A DNA stretch of 64,000 bases from Chloroflexota bacterium (lineage in GTDB: Bacteria > Chloroflexota > Limnocylindria > Limnocylindrales > CSP1-4): positions 146,123-210,122 of the forward strand of contig JACPOS010000009.1 in assembly GCA_016191395.1 (NCBI GenBank). The letters run 5' to 3'. Every line of letters starts with the position of its first letter. The stretch's first letter is position 1. The notes beneath the pieces were generated by a model that saw only the letters and a list, made by a program, of their open reading frames with translations, did not search any database and had not been told where the DNA came from. The translations under genes were made by a program, and so were the position numbers. Below are positions 57,464 to 64,000 of the stretch, piece after piece.

Positions 57464-58783
57464 ATGATTCCCGCGGACCGGCATCTTGACCTCCGCACGC
57501 TCCTGTGGATGGTCAATCGACTTGATTCGCCCGAGGCGGCCGCGGACTTCTGTGGAACCGCGACTCGCAGCTCCGTATCAGTCGCGTTGGATGCTGCGAG
57601 CAGCCCTCGGATGCTGGCTTTCAATCGGTCATACGTCGTCGCGAGCCTCCAGACACTGGGGTGCTCCGAGGGCGACATCGAGCAGCTTGGCCTCCCTGGG
57701 CGCCCACCAGGGTGGGCACATTTCGACGGGTCGGTGGCGTCCCAAGTCCGCGCCCTCATCCGGTTGTCGGCTGACGCCCCGACGGAGGCCGCTGCGAGGT
57801 TCGGCTACCTCACGGGGCACCTGTGGCAGCGAGGCAAGGCCCAAAGGTGGCGTGAATTTGGCGACACGATAAAGGAGGTCGGCGAGGCAATCTCTCCACC
57901 ACGGTCTGTCGTGCATCTTAGCGGACCGTGGTCGACTGTCGACAGCACAGGCAGTGGCAAGCGGGAGCGCGACCTCCCATCGATCAGCACCGGTGCGTCA
58001 ATCGTCGCGAGCATGATGGCCTCGCGGCTGGGACTGCCGGTGCGAATCGCAAAATCAGTCAGTGGCGGCACCACGTACGGTAGGGGATCCGCCGACGAAC
58101 TCGGGGCAGAGGGTGTCCCGATTCTGACGACGCCCGAAGACCCCGCGTCGTTCGATACGGCGAGTCAGAGCAGGTTGACCTTCTGGAGGTGTGAGGCGCT
58201 GCTGCCCGAATTTGCCCGCCTCTACCACGGACTCGCAGTCGCGCCGACCGTCATCAGCTTGGCGGCGCCCGCGGCACTTGCGAGCCCAATCGCGCGGTCT
58301 CGGATCATCTACGGGCTAAGCGACGGCGATCCTCGAGTGTGCGGCCGCGCTCTCGCATTGCGGTTTCCCCGCTCGACCGAAGTACTCGTACTTCAAGGCC
58401 TCGACGGGGCTGGCCGACCCGCCTTGGACGAGCCCTCCCCTTATGGTTCGACGAAGGCGTATGGCATCGTTGCACAGCGAGCCGTGCGAGGCCCACACAA
58501 ACTCGGCGACTTCATCCCTGTCGACGTCGCGGATGCTGAGCGCTTGCGCAGAGTCCCGCTCCGAGAGGTGCTCGGCGGCGAGGCGCACCGAGCGATCTTG
58601 GCCGCGGTCGCGATGCAAGCGAGCTTGATGCTGCTCGGCCAGGCCGGATTCGACGCAAGCCAAGACGGTCTACGCCGACTCGGGAGCGAATGCCTGCGTG
58701 CCCTTGAACGCGGCGACGCGCTCCTCTATCTGCGGCGTCTCGCTCAGGCACTCCGGGGGGGCCACGGTCATGTTTTCGCCTGA
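57464..58783 (+). CDS. TrpD-like (GT3 family) phosphoribosyltransferase (439 aa)
   Basis: The core resembles anthranilate phosphoribosyltransferase/nucleoside phosphorylase family 3. VDSTGSGKRERDLPSISTGA (160-178) lies where TrpD has its GTGGDG PRPP loop, and ASIVASMMASRLGLPVRIAK follows. SVSGGTTYGRGSADELGAEG (198-217) matches the TrpD KHGNR...GSADVLEALG segment. IIYGLSDGDPRVCGRALAL and EVLVLQGLDGAGRPALDEPS match the last strands. Classical TrpD is about 340 residues, so this is longer. The glycine-rich PRPP loop is changed (STGSGK), so donor and acceptor may differ from PRPP and anthranilate. ATG 57464. The synthetase-like gene overlaps its end by 14 bp. Confidence 0.7.
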   Translation: MIPADRHLDLRTLLWMVNRLDSPEAAADFCGTATRSSVSVALDAASSPRMLAFNRSYVVASLQTLGCSEGDIEQLGLPGRPPGWAHFDGSVASQVRALIRLSADAPTEAAARFGYLTGHLWQRGKAQRWREFGDTIKEVGEAISPPRSVVHLSGPWSTVDSTGSGKRERDLPSISTGASIVASMMASRLGLPVRIAKSVSGGTTYGRGSADELGAEGVPILTTPEDPASFDTASQSRLTFWRCEALLPEFARLYHGLAVAPTVISLAAPAALASPIARSRIIYGLSDGDPRVCGRALALRFPRSTEVLVLQGLDGAGRPALDEPSPYGSTKAYGIVAQRAVRGPHKLGDFIPVDVADAERLRRVPLREVLGGEAHRAILAAVAMQASLMLLGQAGFDASQDGLRRLGSECLRALERGDALLYLRRLAQALRGGHGHVFA

Positions 58784-59837
58784 GGAAATCGACCGGTTCA
58801 GGCGCGAACTAGGGTATCACCCGGCAAGTGAGGTGACCCACCTCCATGGCCTCGTTGATTCGAGCTATTTCGATGCCAAGTTCCAACTTCACGACAACGC
58901 GCAGTCGGCCAACCAAGTCCCACCTGCACTTGTCGAAATCGTTACCGGATTCGGCCCGACGAATGCTCCAACGGCGGGGACGCTGAGCGTGATCCTGCGA
59001 GCCAAGGCGTTGGCCGAACAGTCGGGAATGCACGCCACGGTCATCGTGTCGAACCTCGGCGCGTGGTGCTCCAGGAGAGTCGGCGCCATCGGATTGGGCA
59101 GCATAACCGCGCGTTTCCTATCGTTCATGCCAAGTGTTGGCTTGCAGGAGCCGGTTGCTCGAGTTCGGACTCACGAAGATCTGGACATTCTGCGAATTGC
59201 AGGGATCCTTACCCGGTATCTGGACGAACAAATCCTGAATGAGAACGAGGAGGCCACCACCGCTCTCTACGGGCAGCTCAACCTCCTCGGAAATCGCTTC
59301 GGGGTGTGGACCGACACCGCGTACACGGTCGCGGACATCCTCGAGCCCATTCTTATCCGTCGCAAGAAGCGGGTGCTAGTTCTTGCGGGCCTCGAGGAGC
59401 ACTACTTCGTTCGCTTGGCGCGATCAGTCCTCGACCGAATGCGGGACGATCCCGATTGTCCATTCTCGATTTCGGATGGTGTCGATATCGGCGCACTCTA
59501 TGCCCGTATCATCGGCGGCCTGCCGCCGTACCCGAAGATGTCAAAGAGCATCCCCGCTTCGGCAATCGGTCTCGGCGAAACGACGGCCTCGATCGAAGCA
59601 AAGATCCTCGGTGGGCCCGCAGCGTACGACCCGATCCTCCTGCAGATGATGGCGTGCGTTTCGGACTGGAGCGCTGACCGCGTCCGGCTGGCGCAGACCG
59701 CCTTTGATCGGCGCGAGATGGTGCCGCTGGAGTGGGCGCAGGCGCGCCAAGAGTACCTGGCCGACTTCACCGTTCTCAAGCAGCTGTGGGAGAGTGCCGA
59801 AGCGGCGTCACCATTTCCTACAGTCTTCGCCGGGTAG
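58770..59837 (+). CDS. class I aminoacyl-tRNA synthetase-like paralogue, HIGH motif lost (355 aa)
   Basis: Class I (TrpRS/TyrRS-clade) catalytic fold: VTGFGPTNAPTAGTLSVILR aligns with the GFxPTxxxHIGH region and the KMSKS loop PPYPKMSKSIPASAIGLGET (about 253-270) is intact. At residues 68-71 the HIGH tetrad reads TAGT, so both ATP-binding histidines are gone. The C-terminal anticodon-binding part is short. It may be a synthetase with altered chemistry or a repurposed amino-acid-binding or ligase protein serving the cluster. It overlaps the TrpD-like gene by 14 bp and the condensation gene starts 4 bp after it, so it is a core member of the operon. Confidence 0.75.
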   Translation: MFSPEEIDRFRRELGYHPASEVTHLHGLVDSSYFDAKFQLHDNAQSANQVPPALVEIVTGFGPTNAPTAGTLSVILRAKALAEQSGMHATVIVSNLGAWCSRRVGAIGLGSITARFLSFMPSVGLQEPVARVRTHEDLDILRIAGILTRYLDEQILNENEEATTALYGQLNLLGNRFGVWTDTAYTVADILEPILIRRKKRVLVLAGLEEHYFVRLARSVLDRMRDDPDCPFSISDGVDIGALYARIIGGLPPYPKMSKSIPASAIGLGETTASIEAKILGGPAAYDPILLQMMACVSDWSADRVRLAQTAFDRREMVPLEWAQARQEYLADFTVLKQLWESAEAASPFPTVFAG

Positions 59838-59841
59838 CCGC

Positions 59842-61083
59842 GTGGCGAACGGGCCTGAGGAGCAGGGTCGACTCGTTACGCCACGCGCCAACCAGGTGAA
59901 CCGGATTCGAAGGGACCGCGTCGCTTTGGAGCGCGCCGGATCGCGGGTATCACATACGCTGGGGGTCGGCCTCTTGGTGACGAGCGGAGAGGTCAACCTC
60001 GACTCTGTCATGGACTCGCTCCACGCGGTCGCAGCCGCGCAGGAGGCCCTCCGGACGGTCGTCGATCGTGACTGGCGGCTGCGGGTCCTTACAAGCCCCG
60101 ACCTCCGGTTCGATCTAAGGCTTTTGCCGGCTGAATCCGATGGGCTGCTCGAAATGGAACAGCACCTCTCGCTTGACGTCTTCGGTGAGGGAGTCCTTTT
60201 GTGGCACACAAGGTTCCTCATGCGCGATGACAAAGTCGCAGGGATCTCGTTCTCATTCGATCACTTGGTTGCCGATGGCGCCTCTCTACCGAATTTCCTG
60301 AACCAGCTAACTGAAGCGATGTTCGGGCGGGCCGTTGCTCGGGGTCACTACTACCAAGCGTCCCACCAGCCAGAAATCGCCCCAGACGTCGACGCTCTGC
60401 GTGCGGATCTGCTCTTCGGCTCCACGGCAGACACGCTTCCTCAGCTCGAGATCGCCGGCGATGTCACACGGTCTCCCGGGGTCTGGCGCGAACGATGGCC
60501 CGCACCGTCCACGCACGCGCTGCTTGCGCTGGCACGGCGGTGCGGCGCCACCCCGTACGTTGTGTTGCTCGCGGGCTGGTTGCGCCAGGTAGCGCGTCGC
60601 CATGCCGGAAATCGGCTTCTCGTGAATGTGCCGATGGCAAACAGGTCCGCGGCCGATGCAGCGACTGTGGGATGGTTTGCGAACACGGTCCCGATTGTCG
60701 TCGTTCGCGACCGACTGTCTGGATCGCTGCCAGACGCAGTTGAGACCATAACGTCGGCACTCGCCGCGGGAAGCACCCGGGCGGGACTAGCTTTCAGCCA
60801 AGTCGTCGCGCTCGTCGGGCAGCGCTACGACAGCGGCATCGGGCTTCAGATGACCTATTTCGACTTCGACAGCCGGCCGAGGCGCAGCATTCTCTGGCCA
60901 TTGGCGACGCTTCGGCGCATAGACCCGGCTCAAGACCCTACGCCAGTCCCGGGGTTCTCGACTTGGTTTCGCTTCGAGGACGATGACGGGCTGACCTGCG
61001 TCATCGCGTATGACGCGGACAACGTCGACGCAGGCGTCGTCCGCAAGATGCTTCGCGACATGACGCAAGAAGTCCTCTCCTAG
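59842..61083 (+). CDS. free-standing NRPS condensation domain (413 aa)
   Basis: C-domain fold of usual length. The active-site motif reads FSFDHLVADGASLPN, i.e. DHxxxDG rather than HHxxxDG; the second, catalytic His is kept. The later motif NVPMANRSAADAATVGWFAN matches the C5-type RxxP...VGxFxN region, and LAFSQVVALV follows. It would join the carrier-bound amino acid to an amine or alcohol acceptor, or release it from the carrier. GTG 59842 start, 4 bp after the synthetase-like gene. It is followed by 135 bp containing a possible TATCCT promoter box. Confidence 0.85.
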   Translation: MANGPEEQGRLVTPRANQVNRIRRDRVALERAGSRVSHTLGVGLLVTSGEVNLDSVMDSLHAVAAAQEALRTVVDRDWRLRVLTSPDLRFDLRLLPAESDGLLEMEQHLSLDVFGEGVLLWHTRFLMRDDKVAGISFSFDHLVADGASLPNFLNQLTEAMFGRAVARGHYYQASHQPEIAPDVDALRADLLFGSTADTLPQLEIAGDVTRSPGVWRERWPAPSTHALLALARRCGATPYVVLLAGWLRQVARRHAGNRLLVNVPMANRSAADAATVGWFANTVPIVVVRDRLSGSLPDAVETITSALAAGSTRAGLAFSQVVALVGQRYDSGIGLQMTYFDFDSRPRRSILWPLATLRRIDPAQDPTPVPGFSTWFRFEDDDGLTCVIAYDADNVDAGVVRKMLRDMTQEVLS

Positions 61084-61218
61084 CGCTAATCGCGCGCTAT
61101 CTGGCGAACGACGCAGCTCGGTCCTTGCGCCCACGGGCGTCATGGAGGGTCGGCCTCGCAAGCTTGACCGACTATCCTCTTCCGGCAAGAACACTCGACG
61201 ACCGGCGTCTGCCGGCCA

Positions 61219-62079
61219 GTGATCATCGGAGGAGAGGTGCCAGACCCGATCGGAGTCCAGCGAATGCAGCTCACCGCAGCGGCGCTCTCTCCGTGGCTCT
61301 CCGTCATCGGACATGGTTCGATGTCCGGGCTTCGCGTACTCGATTTGGGCTCGAATGATGGAACCCTCAGCCTTGAGCTTGCCGCTCAGGGTGCTGTCGT
61401 CACGGCCGTCGAATACCGCGACTCACTCGTGACGCTAGCAAGGACCCGGTCCGACTCCCCGAATCCCGAATTCCTGGTTGGGGATGTTCGAGACCTCGCA
61501 GCGAGCATTCACGACAGGACGTTCGACGTGGTCCTGCTGCTCGGCCTTCTCTATCACCTCTCAGATCCAATCGAGGTCATGGCGAAGGTGGCAGCGCGCG
61601 CCGAACGAGCGCTTGTCGTCGATACACACGTCCATTTCGACAGCGACGCATCGCGCGAGGCGCTGCCGTCATTTTGGATGCTCGCCGATAGCGACTGGCC
61701 GACGACCGAAGGGATGCTTCCGGACGACCCGCGCGGGGCGCCCGCGCGTTTCGTTGGCGCTCATCTCGACCGGCCAATTGCCTGGGACCAACTGCCATGG
61801 CGTTTTGTTCCGCCGCCACCGCTAGCGAGGGAAGCGTCGATTGCGGACGCCATGATGCCGACCCCCGCCGGCGACCGCGCCGCAGCGCGTATTCCTGTCG
61901 ATTACGCTGCTGACCACCCAGGCTCGCCCGTCCTCGTGCCAAACCGCGCCGCGGTCGTCGAGCTGCTGAGACATTCTGGATTCAGCCACATTGCCGAGCT
62001 GATGCCGGCGCGCTTCGCTGGCCGACCCTACTTGTTGAAGCATCGGACGACTTACATCGCTCTCAAATCAACTAGATGA
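61219..62079 (+). CDS. class I SAM-dependent methyltransferase (286 aa)
   Basis: SAM motif VLDLGSNDGTLSLELAAQG near residue 40, acidic loop TAVEYRDSLVTLARTR, and LLLGLLYHLSDPIEV after motif IV. A long C-terminal extension (about 150-286) probably forms the substrate-binding cap. It likely methylates the cluster product or an intermediate. GTG 61219 is used; GTG 61237 follows GGAGG closely and is an alternative. Its stop overlaps the ATG of trpS (ATGA), so the tailoring enzyme and the synthetase are co-translated. Confidence 0.82.
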   Translation: MIIGGEVPDPIGVQRMQLTAAALSPWLSVIGHGSMSGLRVLDLGSNDGTLSLELAAQGAVVTAVEYRDSLVTLARTRSDSPNPEFLVGDVRDLAASIHDRTFDVVLLLGLLYHLSDPIEVMAKVAARAERALVVDTHVHFDSDASREALPSFWMLADSDWPTTEGMLPDDPRGAPARFVGAHLDRPIAWDQLPWRFVPPPPLAREASIADAMMPTPAGDRAAARIPVDYAADHPGSPVLVPNRAAVVELLRHSGFSHIAELMPARFAGRPYLLKHRTTYIALKSTR

Positions 62080-63137
62080 ACGTCACGCGCATCCAAGACC
62101 CGGGCGGAGCCCCCGACCTTCCCACATCTCTTACGGGCATCAAGCCGACCGGACATCCTCATCTCGGCAACTACTACGGGGCAATCCGGCCCGCTCTCGA
62201 GCTGGCAAAGACATACCGGTCAATGTACTTCGTCGCGGATGGTCATGCCCTGACGTCGCTCAAGAACGCCGAGCAGTTCGCCGAGTACTCGCGTTCGGTT
62301 GCGGCAACCTGGATCGCCGCTGGCCTTGACCCGGCTCGGACGCTCCTCTATCGACAATCGGACGTCCCCGAGACATACGAACTCGCCTGGATCCTCTCGT
62401 GCTTTACCGCCAAGGGCCTTATGAATCGCGCCCACGCATACAAGGCAGCGCGCGAGAAGAACCGGCAAGCCGGGGTCGCCGACGAGGATCTCGGCGTGAA
62501 CATGGGATTGTTTTCCTACCCGGTCCTTATGGCGGCGGACATCCTCCTCATGCGCACTGATGTCGTGCCAGTCGGCCGGGATCAGATGCAGCACGTCGAA
62601 TATGCCTCCGACATCGCGAAGAGCTACAACAGCCAGTTTGGATCTACCTACGCGCTTCTCGAGCCACGTGCGCTCGTGGATGACAGCGCCGCATTGAATA
62701 CGGTTCCGGGGACGGACGGGCGCAAGATGAGCAAGTCGCTTCACAACACGATCCCGCTCTTTGCGTCACCGGGTGAAGTCGCGGCCCTGATAGCTCGCAT
62801 ACGTACCGACAGCACGCCAGTTGAAGCGCCCAAGAACCCGGACGACTCGGCCCTTTTCCGTCTGGTCGAAATCGTCGCGGATCCTGAAGCGGCAAGGGAT
62901 CTCGGCGACCGACTTCGGGCAGGCGGAACTGGCTGGGGCGAGGTCAAGAAGGCCCTGACTGCTGCCCTGCTCGAGACCCTAGCACCGCTACGTGAGCGGT
63001 ATGACGCCCTCGTGGCGCCCGGCAGTGAGTTGGACGACATGCTCGCGCATGGCGCTATGCGCGCGCGAGAGCGAGCCCTGCCCGTACTCGAAGGCGTCCG
63101 GACAGCGGTCGGCTTCCCGCGCGGCCGGAAACTCTGA
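62076..63137 (+). CDS. trpS: tryptophanyl-tRNA synthetase (353 aa)
   Basis: Bacterial TrpRS of normal length. Signature 1 is TGIKPTGHPHLGNYYGAIRP (HIGH variant HPHLGN). The Trp-binding and dimer segments include NMGLFSYPVLMAADILLMRT and VPVGRDQMQHVEYASDIAKS. The KMSKS loop is DGRKMSKSLHN (about residue 216). All catalytic motifs look intact, unlike the paralogue at 58770. Placed inside a biosynthetic operon, it may be a resistant copy protecting the host from a TrpRS-inhibiting product, or supply Trp-tRNA as substrate. Whether the genome has another trpS cannot be seen here. Confidence 0.93.
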   Translation: MNVTRIQDPGGAPDLPTSLTGIKPTGHPHLGNYYGAIRPALELAKTYRSMYFVADGHALTSLKNAEQFAEYSRSVAATWIAAGLDPARTLLYRQSDVPETYELAWILSCFTAKGLMNRAHAYKAAREKNRQAGVADEDLGVNMGLFSYPVLMAADILLMRTDVVPVGRDQMQHVEYASDIAKSYNSQFGSTYALLEPRALVDDSAALNTVPGTDGRKMSKSLHNTIPLFASPGEVAALIARIRTDSTPVEAPKNPDDSALFRLVEIVADPEAARDLGDRLRAGGTGWGEVKKALTAALLETLAPLRERYDALVAPGSELDDMLAHGAMRARERALPVLEGVRTAVGFPRGRKL

Positions 63138-63200
63138 GCGGAGGGCCGCGCTTGGTCCCGTTCCCGGAGTGGGACTCGAAGATGCCACCCCGGGAGTCCC

Positions 63201-63869
63201 GTGGCTGACAGCGGCATCGGTGGTGGCGAGCACCCTCCGCAGTGTGTTGGCTTCGCAGCACGGTACCGAACGTGGTCAATGGACTCGACGGACGTGCCGT
63301 TCTACGTGGAGCTCGCTCGACAGGCAACAGGCCCGATTGTCGAGCTCGCCGTTGGTTCCGGCCGGGTAGCCATTCCGGTTGCCGAAGCAATTCGCCCCAA
63401 CGTCCTCGTCGGGATCGACACGTCGCGTTCGATGCTCGATCTTGCGGGGGAGAAGGCTGAAGCGCATGGCGTTCAACTTGACCTGCGGCTTGGCGACATG
63501 CGCGACTTCCGGATCGACAGCCCGGCGGCCTTGATCTACTGCCCTCGCGCCATGATGCTCTTGCACACCTGGCACGACAGGCGGCAGGCATTCGAACGCG
63601 TCACAGCTGCCCTAAAACCCGGCGGGCGGTTTGTTTGGAACGCGTTCGTGTTCGACCATCGGACTGCCACTGAGCAAGACGGGCGCCACATGGACAATCC
63701 GGTGCCGCACATCGTCCGCTACGCGAAAGCCGACAATAGGATCGATATTGTGCTTGACGACGGTGGCGAGACCGCCTCGATTTGGTGGGCGACGAAGAAC
63801 GAGTGGCTCGGCCTCATCGAGGTGGCCGGCCTTCGTTTGGAGACGCTCTACGGTGGCTACTGTGGGTGA
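63201..63869 (+). CDS. class I methyltransferase, 3' end replaced by IS element (222 aa)
   Basis: SAM-dependent methyltransferase. IVELAVGSGRVAIPVAEAI (about 47-65), VGIDTSRSMLDLAGEKAE, LRLGDMRDFRIDSPAALIYC and LHTWHDRRQAFERVTAAL-KPGGRFVWNAFVF are normal for the family. The end is not: the protein stops after LETLYGGYCG, where relatives continue with about 17-20 residues (a strand ending in a VWVA-like motif). The last codons TGT-GGG-TGA are already part of the IS21-like end beginning at 63861. The enzyme is probably truncated but may be partly functional. Confidence 0.75.
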   Translation: MADSGIGGGEHPPQCVGFAARYRTWSMDSTDVPFYVELARQATGPIVELAVGSGRVAIPVAEAIRPNVLVGIDTSRSMLDLAGEKAEAHGVQLDLRLGDMRDFRIDSPAALIYCPRAMMLLHTWHDRRQAFERVTAALKPGGRFVWNAFVFDHRTATEQDGRHMDNPVPHIVRYAKADNRIDIVLDDGGETASIWWATKNEWLGLIEVAGLRLETLYGGYCG

Positions 63870-64000
63870 GCACGAAAGGTGCCGAGAGATCGCCACGAAA
63901 AGTGCAGAGGCGATCGAGGTCAGCCGAGCATAGGCGATGCCTCCCGGCCTGAGGGCACGTGGGCCCGCATCCGATAGGAGTGGCCCTTGATGTTGACCAC
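63861..64000 (-). mobile_element. IS21-family element, one end (partial)
   Basis: The end starts with TG at 63861 directly after the methyltransferase codons for GGY. Two copies of a CACGAAA(R)GTGC repeat follow (63871-63882 and 63894-63905), the multiple-repeat style of IS21 ends. Then comes the stop of an IstB-like gene read on the minus strand. The rest of the element lies beyond the window. Confidence 0.55.
63920..64000 (-). CDS. IstB-like ATP-binding protein C terminus (partial)
   Basis: The last 26 codons, VVNIKGHSYRMRAHVPSGRE-ASPMLG-stop, match the end of IS21 helper IstB proteins (…INIRGNSYRL…). The start and ATPase core are outside the window. IstB assists the IstA transposase. Confidence 0.55.
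   Translation of the reverse strand: MVNIKGHSYRMRAHVPSGREASPMLG

Larger units (their letters stand above)
50074..64000. mobile_element. putative genomic island carrying a biosynthetic cluster, right end outside window
   Basis: The left edge is the tRNA-Gly 3' fragment. Sequence to the right is visibly richer in A/T at third codon positions than the 0-50 kb part and encodes a self-contained secondary-metabolite cluster, then an IS21-type element. The integrase and the intact tRNA-Gly would lie beyond position 64000. The island status is inference from these three points. Confidence 0.5.

Noticed and set aside
63631..63933. 100-codon plus-strand frame across the methyltransferase end and IS
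   Set aside because: It is out of frame with the methyltransferase and has no similarity; the methyltransferase frame explains the coding signal.
1..64000. CRISPR arrays and rRNA genes
   Set aside because: I saw no regularly spaced direct repeats and no rRNA-like stretches in the window.

Overview
The window is a high-GC bacterial chromosome segment. No rRNA, ribosomal protein or other reliable taxonomic marker is present. The overall style suggests a Chloroflexota lineage of the Limnocylindria type: very GC-rich genes, TANNNT -10 boxes sitting 6-11 nt before start codons, a zinc-ribbon/cyclase/ATPase-type gene remnant, and an ASWYC-type RlpA-like secreted protein. A high-GC actinobacterium cannot be excluded. 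This placement is inference.

Regions 1-50 kb are chromosomal housekeeping and accessory genes. At the left are a HerA/DUF853-type ATPase (5' end cut off by the window), an aldehyde dehydrogenase, and a leftward four-gene operon: membrane protein, membrane-anchored cupredoxin, rifampin-phosphotransferase-like enzyme, methyltransferase. Next come a large LuxR/AAA regulator, an acetolactate-synthase-type ThDP enzyme, a membrane GGDEF-EAL protein, an MBL hydrolase, an M23 peptidase, an O-methyltransferase that overlaps a MoaD-MoaE fusion, an OmpR-type regulator and a GT4 glycosyltransferase. From 21.6 to 28.9 kb lies a run of small stress-type membrane or hydrophilic proteins separated by clear hairpin terminators, with a glycogen-debranching-like enzyme. 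A TM0106-type RecB nuclease/SF1 helicase follows. Then come an atypical response regulator broken by a 19-nt tandem duplication, a secreted HExxH peptidase, an RraA-like protein, an ABC-2 exporter, a non-pyrrolysine MttB-family methyltransferase, an Asp-box (BNR) protein, a decayed zinc-ribbon/TPR pseudogene, a DAO-type oxidoreductase, a PreA-like protein, a D-hydroxyacid dehydrogenase, Dps, and several small enzymes.

At about 50.0 kb there is a 3' fragment of a tRNA-Gly(CCC) gene without its 5' half. This is the expected distal attachment site of an integrated element lying to its right. From there to the right edge the A+T content is visibly higher, and the genes form an unusual compact biosynthetic cluster (50.5-63.9 kb). 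It contains an MFS exporter, a FemAB/GNAT-like acyltransferase, a free-standing adenylation domain, a carrier protein, an Sfp-type phosphopantetheinyl transferase, an SDR, a DAO-type flavoenzyme and an anthranilate-phosphoribosyltransferase-like protein. It also contains a divergent class I aminoacyl-tRNA-synthetase-like protein that has lost both HIGH histidines, a free-standing condensation domain, a methyltransferase, a tryptophanyl-tRNA synthetase and a second methyltransferase. The last gene is cut at its 3' end by an IS21-type element whose IstB tail reaches the window edge.

My working hypothesis is a small, probably aromatic or Trp-derived non-ribosomal product. The TrpRS would be either a resistance copy or a supplier of Trp-tRNA, and the HIGH-less paralogue and the TrpD-like enzyme would do tailoring chemistry. 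The gene families are read from motifs; the product and the roles are inference.
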